Part shown: positions 61,772 to 64,000 of the stretch, one piece after another
Layout: each line of letters opens with the position of its first letter
Position numbering within the stretch: position 1 is the first letter of the stretch
DNA from: Kitasatospora sp052076145
GTDB taxonomy: Bacteria > Actinomycetota > Actinomycetes > Streptomycetales > Streptomycetaceae
DNA length: 64,000 nt
NCBI RefSeq assembly: GCF_052076145.1
Contig: NZ_CP197246.1
Span: 5,208,001-5,272,000, forward strand
Direction: 5' to 3'
Notes under the pieces: model-generated
The model's input: only the letters and a program-made list of their open reading frames with translations
Database searches by the model: none
Told to the model about the DNA's origin: nothing
Made by a program: the position numbers and the translations under genes

Positions 61772-63501
61772 GCCGCCTCCTGCTCGGTGAGCTGGGAGAG
61801 CACGATCTCCCGGTATGTCGGGTTGTCGGCCATCAGCTCGTGGTGGGTGCCGCTGCCGACGACGGCGCCTTCGTCGAGCACGATGATCCGGTCGGCGTCC
61901 CGGATGGTGCTGACGCGCTGGGCGACGATCAGCACCGTCGCCTCGGCGGTCTCCTGGGAGAGCGCCTTGCGCAGCCGGGCGTCGGTCGCGTAGTCGAGAG
62001 CCGAGAAGGAGTCGTCGAAGAGGTAGATCTCGGGCTGCCGCACCAGGGCGCGGGCGATGGCGAGCCGCTGGCGCTGGCCGCCGGAGACGTTGCCGCCGCC
62101 CTGGGCGATCGGGGCCTCCAGACCGAGGTCGAGCTGCTCGACGAAGTCCTTGGCCTGGGCGACCTCCAGCGCGTGCCAGAGCTCCTCGTCGGAGGCGTCC
62201 GGGCGGCCGTAGCGGAGGTTGCTGGCGACGGTGCCGGAGAAGAGGTACGGCTTCTGCGGCACCAGGCCGACCGTCTCGGCGAGCAGCTCGGGGGAGAGCT
62301 CACGGACGTCGGCGCCGTCGACCAGCACGGAGCCACCGGTCGCGTCGAAGAGCCGGGGGACGAGCCCGAGCAGGGTGGACTTGCCGCTGCCGGTGGAGCC
62401 GATCACGGCGGTGATCTCGCCGGGCCTGGCGACCAGGTCGATGCCGAGCAGCACGGGCGCCTCGGCGCCGGGGTAGCGGAACTCGACGTCGCGCAGCTCC
62501 AGGTGCCCCTTGCGGCGCAGCTCGGTGACCGGGCGGACGGGCGGCACCACGCTGCTGTCGGTGCCCAGCACCTCCTGGATGCGCTCGGCGCAGACCTCGG
62601 CGCGCGGCACCATCATGAACATGAAGGTGGCCATCATGACGCTCATCAGGATCTGCATCAGGTAGGAGAGGAAGGCCGTCAGGGCGCCGATCTGCATGCC
62701 GCCGCTGTCGATCCGGTGCCCGCCGAACCACAGCACGGCGACGCTGGAGATGTTCACCACCAGCATCACGGCGGGGAACATGAAGGCCAGCATCCGGCCG
62801 ACCCGCAGGCTGACGTCGGTCAGCTCCTGGTTGGCGCCGCCGAAGCGGTCCTGCTCGTGGGTGTCCTTGACGAAGGCCCGGATGACCCGGATGCCGGTGA
62901 TCTGCTCGCGCAGGATGCGGTTGACCTTGTCGATCCGCACCTGCATCGAGCGGAACTGCGGGCGCAGCCGCCTGACCAGCAGCGTCACGACGGCGCCGAG
63001 CAGCGGCACCACGACGATCAGCAGCGCGGAGAGCGGCACGTCCTGGTTGAGCGCCATGATGATGCCGCCGACGCACATGATCGGGGCGGCGATCATCAGG
63101 TTGAAGCCCATCAGCGTGACCGTCTGGACCTGCTGGACGTCGTTGGTGGTGCGGGTGATCAGGGAGGGTGCGCCGAAGCCGCCGAGCTCCCGGGCGGAGA
63201 ACCGCTGCACCTGGTCGAAGACGGAGGCGCGGATGTCCCGGCCGACGGCCATCGCGGTGCGGGCCCCGAAGTAGACGGCACCGATCGAGCAGAGGGCCTG
63301 GGCGATGGTGACGGCGATCATGACGCCGCCGATCTGCAGGATGTAGCCGGTGTCGCCCTTGATCACGCCGCTGTCGATGATGTCGGCGTTGAGCGTCGGG
63401 AGGTAGAGCGCCGCGATGGTGGCGACGAGTTGGAGCAGGACCAGCAGGGTGATCGGTTTGGAGTACGGGCCCAGGTGGGTCCGGAGAAGTTTGATCAGCA
63501 C
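61768..63501 (-). CDS. ABC exporter half-transporter, degenerate-site subunit
   Basis: 577 residues from GTG 63501, first gene of the pair. Six TM helices to about 330, Walker A GSTGSGKSTLLG (near 367), signature VSGGQ, and Walker B IYLFDDSFSALD, where Asp stands in place of the catalytic Glu. This Asp form marks the non-hydrolysing site in heterodimers such as BmrC and TM287/288. Substrate unknown. Confidence 0.92.
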   Translation of the reverse strand: MLIKLLRTHLGPYSKPITLLVLLQLVATIAALYLPTLNADIIDSGVIKGDTGYILQIGGVMIAVTIAQALCSIGAVYFGARTAMAVGRDIRASVFDQVQRFSARELGGFGAPSLITRTTNDVQQVQTVTLMGFNLMIAAPIMCVGGIIMALNQDVPLSALLIVVVPLLGAVVTLLVRRLRPQFRSMQVRIDKVNRILREQITGIRVIRAFVKDTHEQDRFGGANQELTDVSLRVGRMLAFMFPAVMLVVNISSVAVLWFGGHRIDSGGMQIGALTAFLSYLMQILMSVMMATFMFMMVPRAEVCAERIQEVLGTDSSVVPPVRPVTELRRKGHLELRDVEFRYPGAEAPVLLGIDLVARPGEITAVIGSTGSGKSTLLGLVPRLFDATGGSVLVDGADVRELSPELLAETVGLVPQKPYLFSGTVASNLRYGRPDASDEELWHALEVAQAKDFVEQLDLGLEAPIAQGGGNVSGGQRQRLAIARALVRQPEIYLFDDSFSALDYATDARLRKALSQETAEATVLIVAQRVSTIRDADRIIVLDEGAVVGSGTHHELMADNPTYREIVLSQLTEQEAA

Positions 63502-63690
63502 TGAGACACTCTCGTTGTCGGCTGGGGGATTCGCATCCCATTTTCATACTTCGTGTGGGCTTCAGGGGGGCTTTGCCGAGCCCCGACCCGCAGGCTTGTA
63601 CTGTCCTTTGCACTGCCGGACCGGGCAGGTGTCAGGTTTATCAACCCCCTTACGGAACGGCTCCGTACCCCCTAGGCTGCTGATTGCCCT

Positions 63691-63713
63691 CTTGTTACTC
63701 ACCGGTTAACAAG
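63691..63713. promoter_or_regulatory. Inverted repeat upstream of the acyl-CoA ligase gene
   Basis: CTTGTTA (63691-63697) and TAACAAG (63707-63713), perfect 7-bp arms 9 bp apart, in the 285-base divergent region. It may be an operator for either side. Confidence 0.4.
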
Positions 63714-63786
63714 GTTGGTTGCAAGTCGGCCGGTCGCTGCCCCCACGCCACCGCCCCACCCTCGGCCCGCCCCCCGGAGGTCCTCG

Positions 63787-64000
63787 TTGAGTTCCGCGCA
63801 TTCCATGATCGAGCGACGCCCGGTGTCCGTGGCGCACCTCTTCCTGAGCAGGGTAGAGGCCACACCTGACGCTGAGGCGTACCGGTACCCGGCTCCTGTC
63901 GACGAGCACGCCGCCGACGGTGCCCCCGGCGCCGAGCAGTGGCGCTCGCTGACATGGGCGCAGACGGCAGTACGGGTCAAGGCGGTGGCCGCCGGTCTGA
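63787..64000 (+). CDS. Long-chain acyl-CoA ligase (AMP-binding), N-terminal part
   Basis: TTG 63787 lies six bases after GGAGG (63776-63780). The frame reads LSSAHSMIERRPVSVAHLFL then SRVEATPDAEAYRYP and runs off the right edge. The VAHLFLSRVEATPDAEA and SLTWAQTAVRVKAVAAGL patterns match the N-terminus of FadD15-like ligases, which activate fatty acids as acyl-AMP then acyl-CoA. The AMP-binding motifs lie outside the window. Confidence 0.8.
   Translation, partial: MSSAHSMIERRPVSVAHLFLSRVEATPDAEAYRYPAPVDEHAADGAPGAEQWRSLTWAQTAVRVKAVAAGL

Overview
The window is a high-G+C actinobacterial chromosome segment, almost certainly from the family Streptomycetaceae (Streptomyces or Kitasatospora). Supporting signs are strong third-position G/C codon bias, frequent GTG starts, gene overlaps of the GTGA/ATGA type, and a gene order (folC, ndk, mreBCD, PBP2, rodA, rne, rplU, rpmA, obg, proB, proA, nadD, rsfS, tRNA-Ala, leuS, comEA, comEC, holA, rpsT, lepA) that matches the Streptomyces coelicolor SCO2614 to about SCO2556 region as I remember it. 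I cannot decide the species.

Layout. 1-7967: end of folC, a DUF4233 membrane protein, ndk, then the elongation/spore-wall cluster mreB-mreC-mreD-mrdA-rodA. 8032-15486: a B12-binding-type radical SAM protein and its DUF2344 partner, a repetitive membrane protein, and a very long RNase E/G with disordered arms. 15707-21049: rplU-rpmA, obg, proB, proA. 21152-28276: two membrane proteins sharing a cytoplasmic SVVFDE motif, an M48 metalloprotease, two 48-residue membrane miniproteins, nadD, a degenerate LytR-type protein, rsfS and a histidine phosphatase. 28397-31281: three tRNA-Ala(GGC) genes; a divergent XRE regulator/MFS exporter pair sits between copies two and three. 31396-41153: an HTH/repeat regulator, leuS behind a leucine attenuator, a coiled-coil membrane protein, degV, comEA and comEC.

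Accessory region. A 6,078-bp element has inserted near the 3' end of comEC. Its left end fuses a foreign tail to ComEC at 41045/41046, and the missing 45 codons of ComEC sit beyond its right end at 47124-47270. It carries a large serine integrase, a second resolvase-type serine recombinase with an N-terminal zinc-binding domain, an XRE-type regulator, seven small proteins, a nested inverted repeat and a heptamer cluster. It has no recognisable replication or transfer genes. After it comes a two-gene operon (HMGL-like aldolase plus YrdC/Sua5-like protein) of unknown role.

49815-64000 returns to core genes (holA, rpsT, lepA). These are followed by a stress/efflux set: an ECF41 sigma factor with its FAD oxidoreductase and a recognisable ECF41 promoter, a MarR regulator divergent from an MFS exporter with a clear operator, an EamA exporter, a heterodimeric ABC exporter, and the start of an acyl-CoA ligase.

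The most interesting items are the comEC element with its paired recombinases and unexplained DNA structures, the leuS leader, the tRNA-Ala-flanked efflux cassette, the HMGL-YrdC pair, and the large number of apparently leaderless starts.
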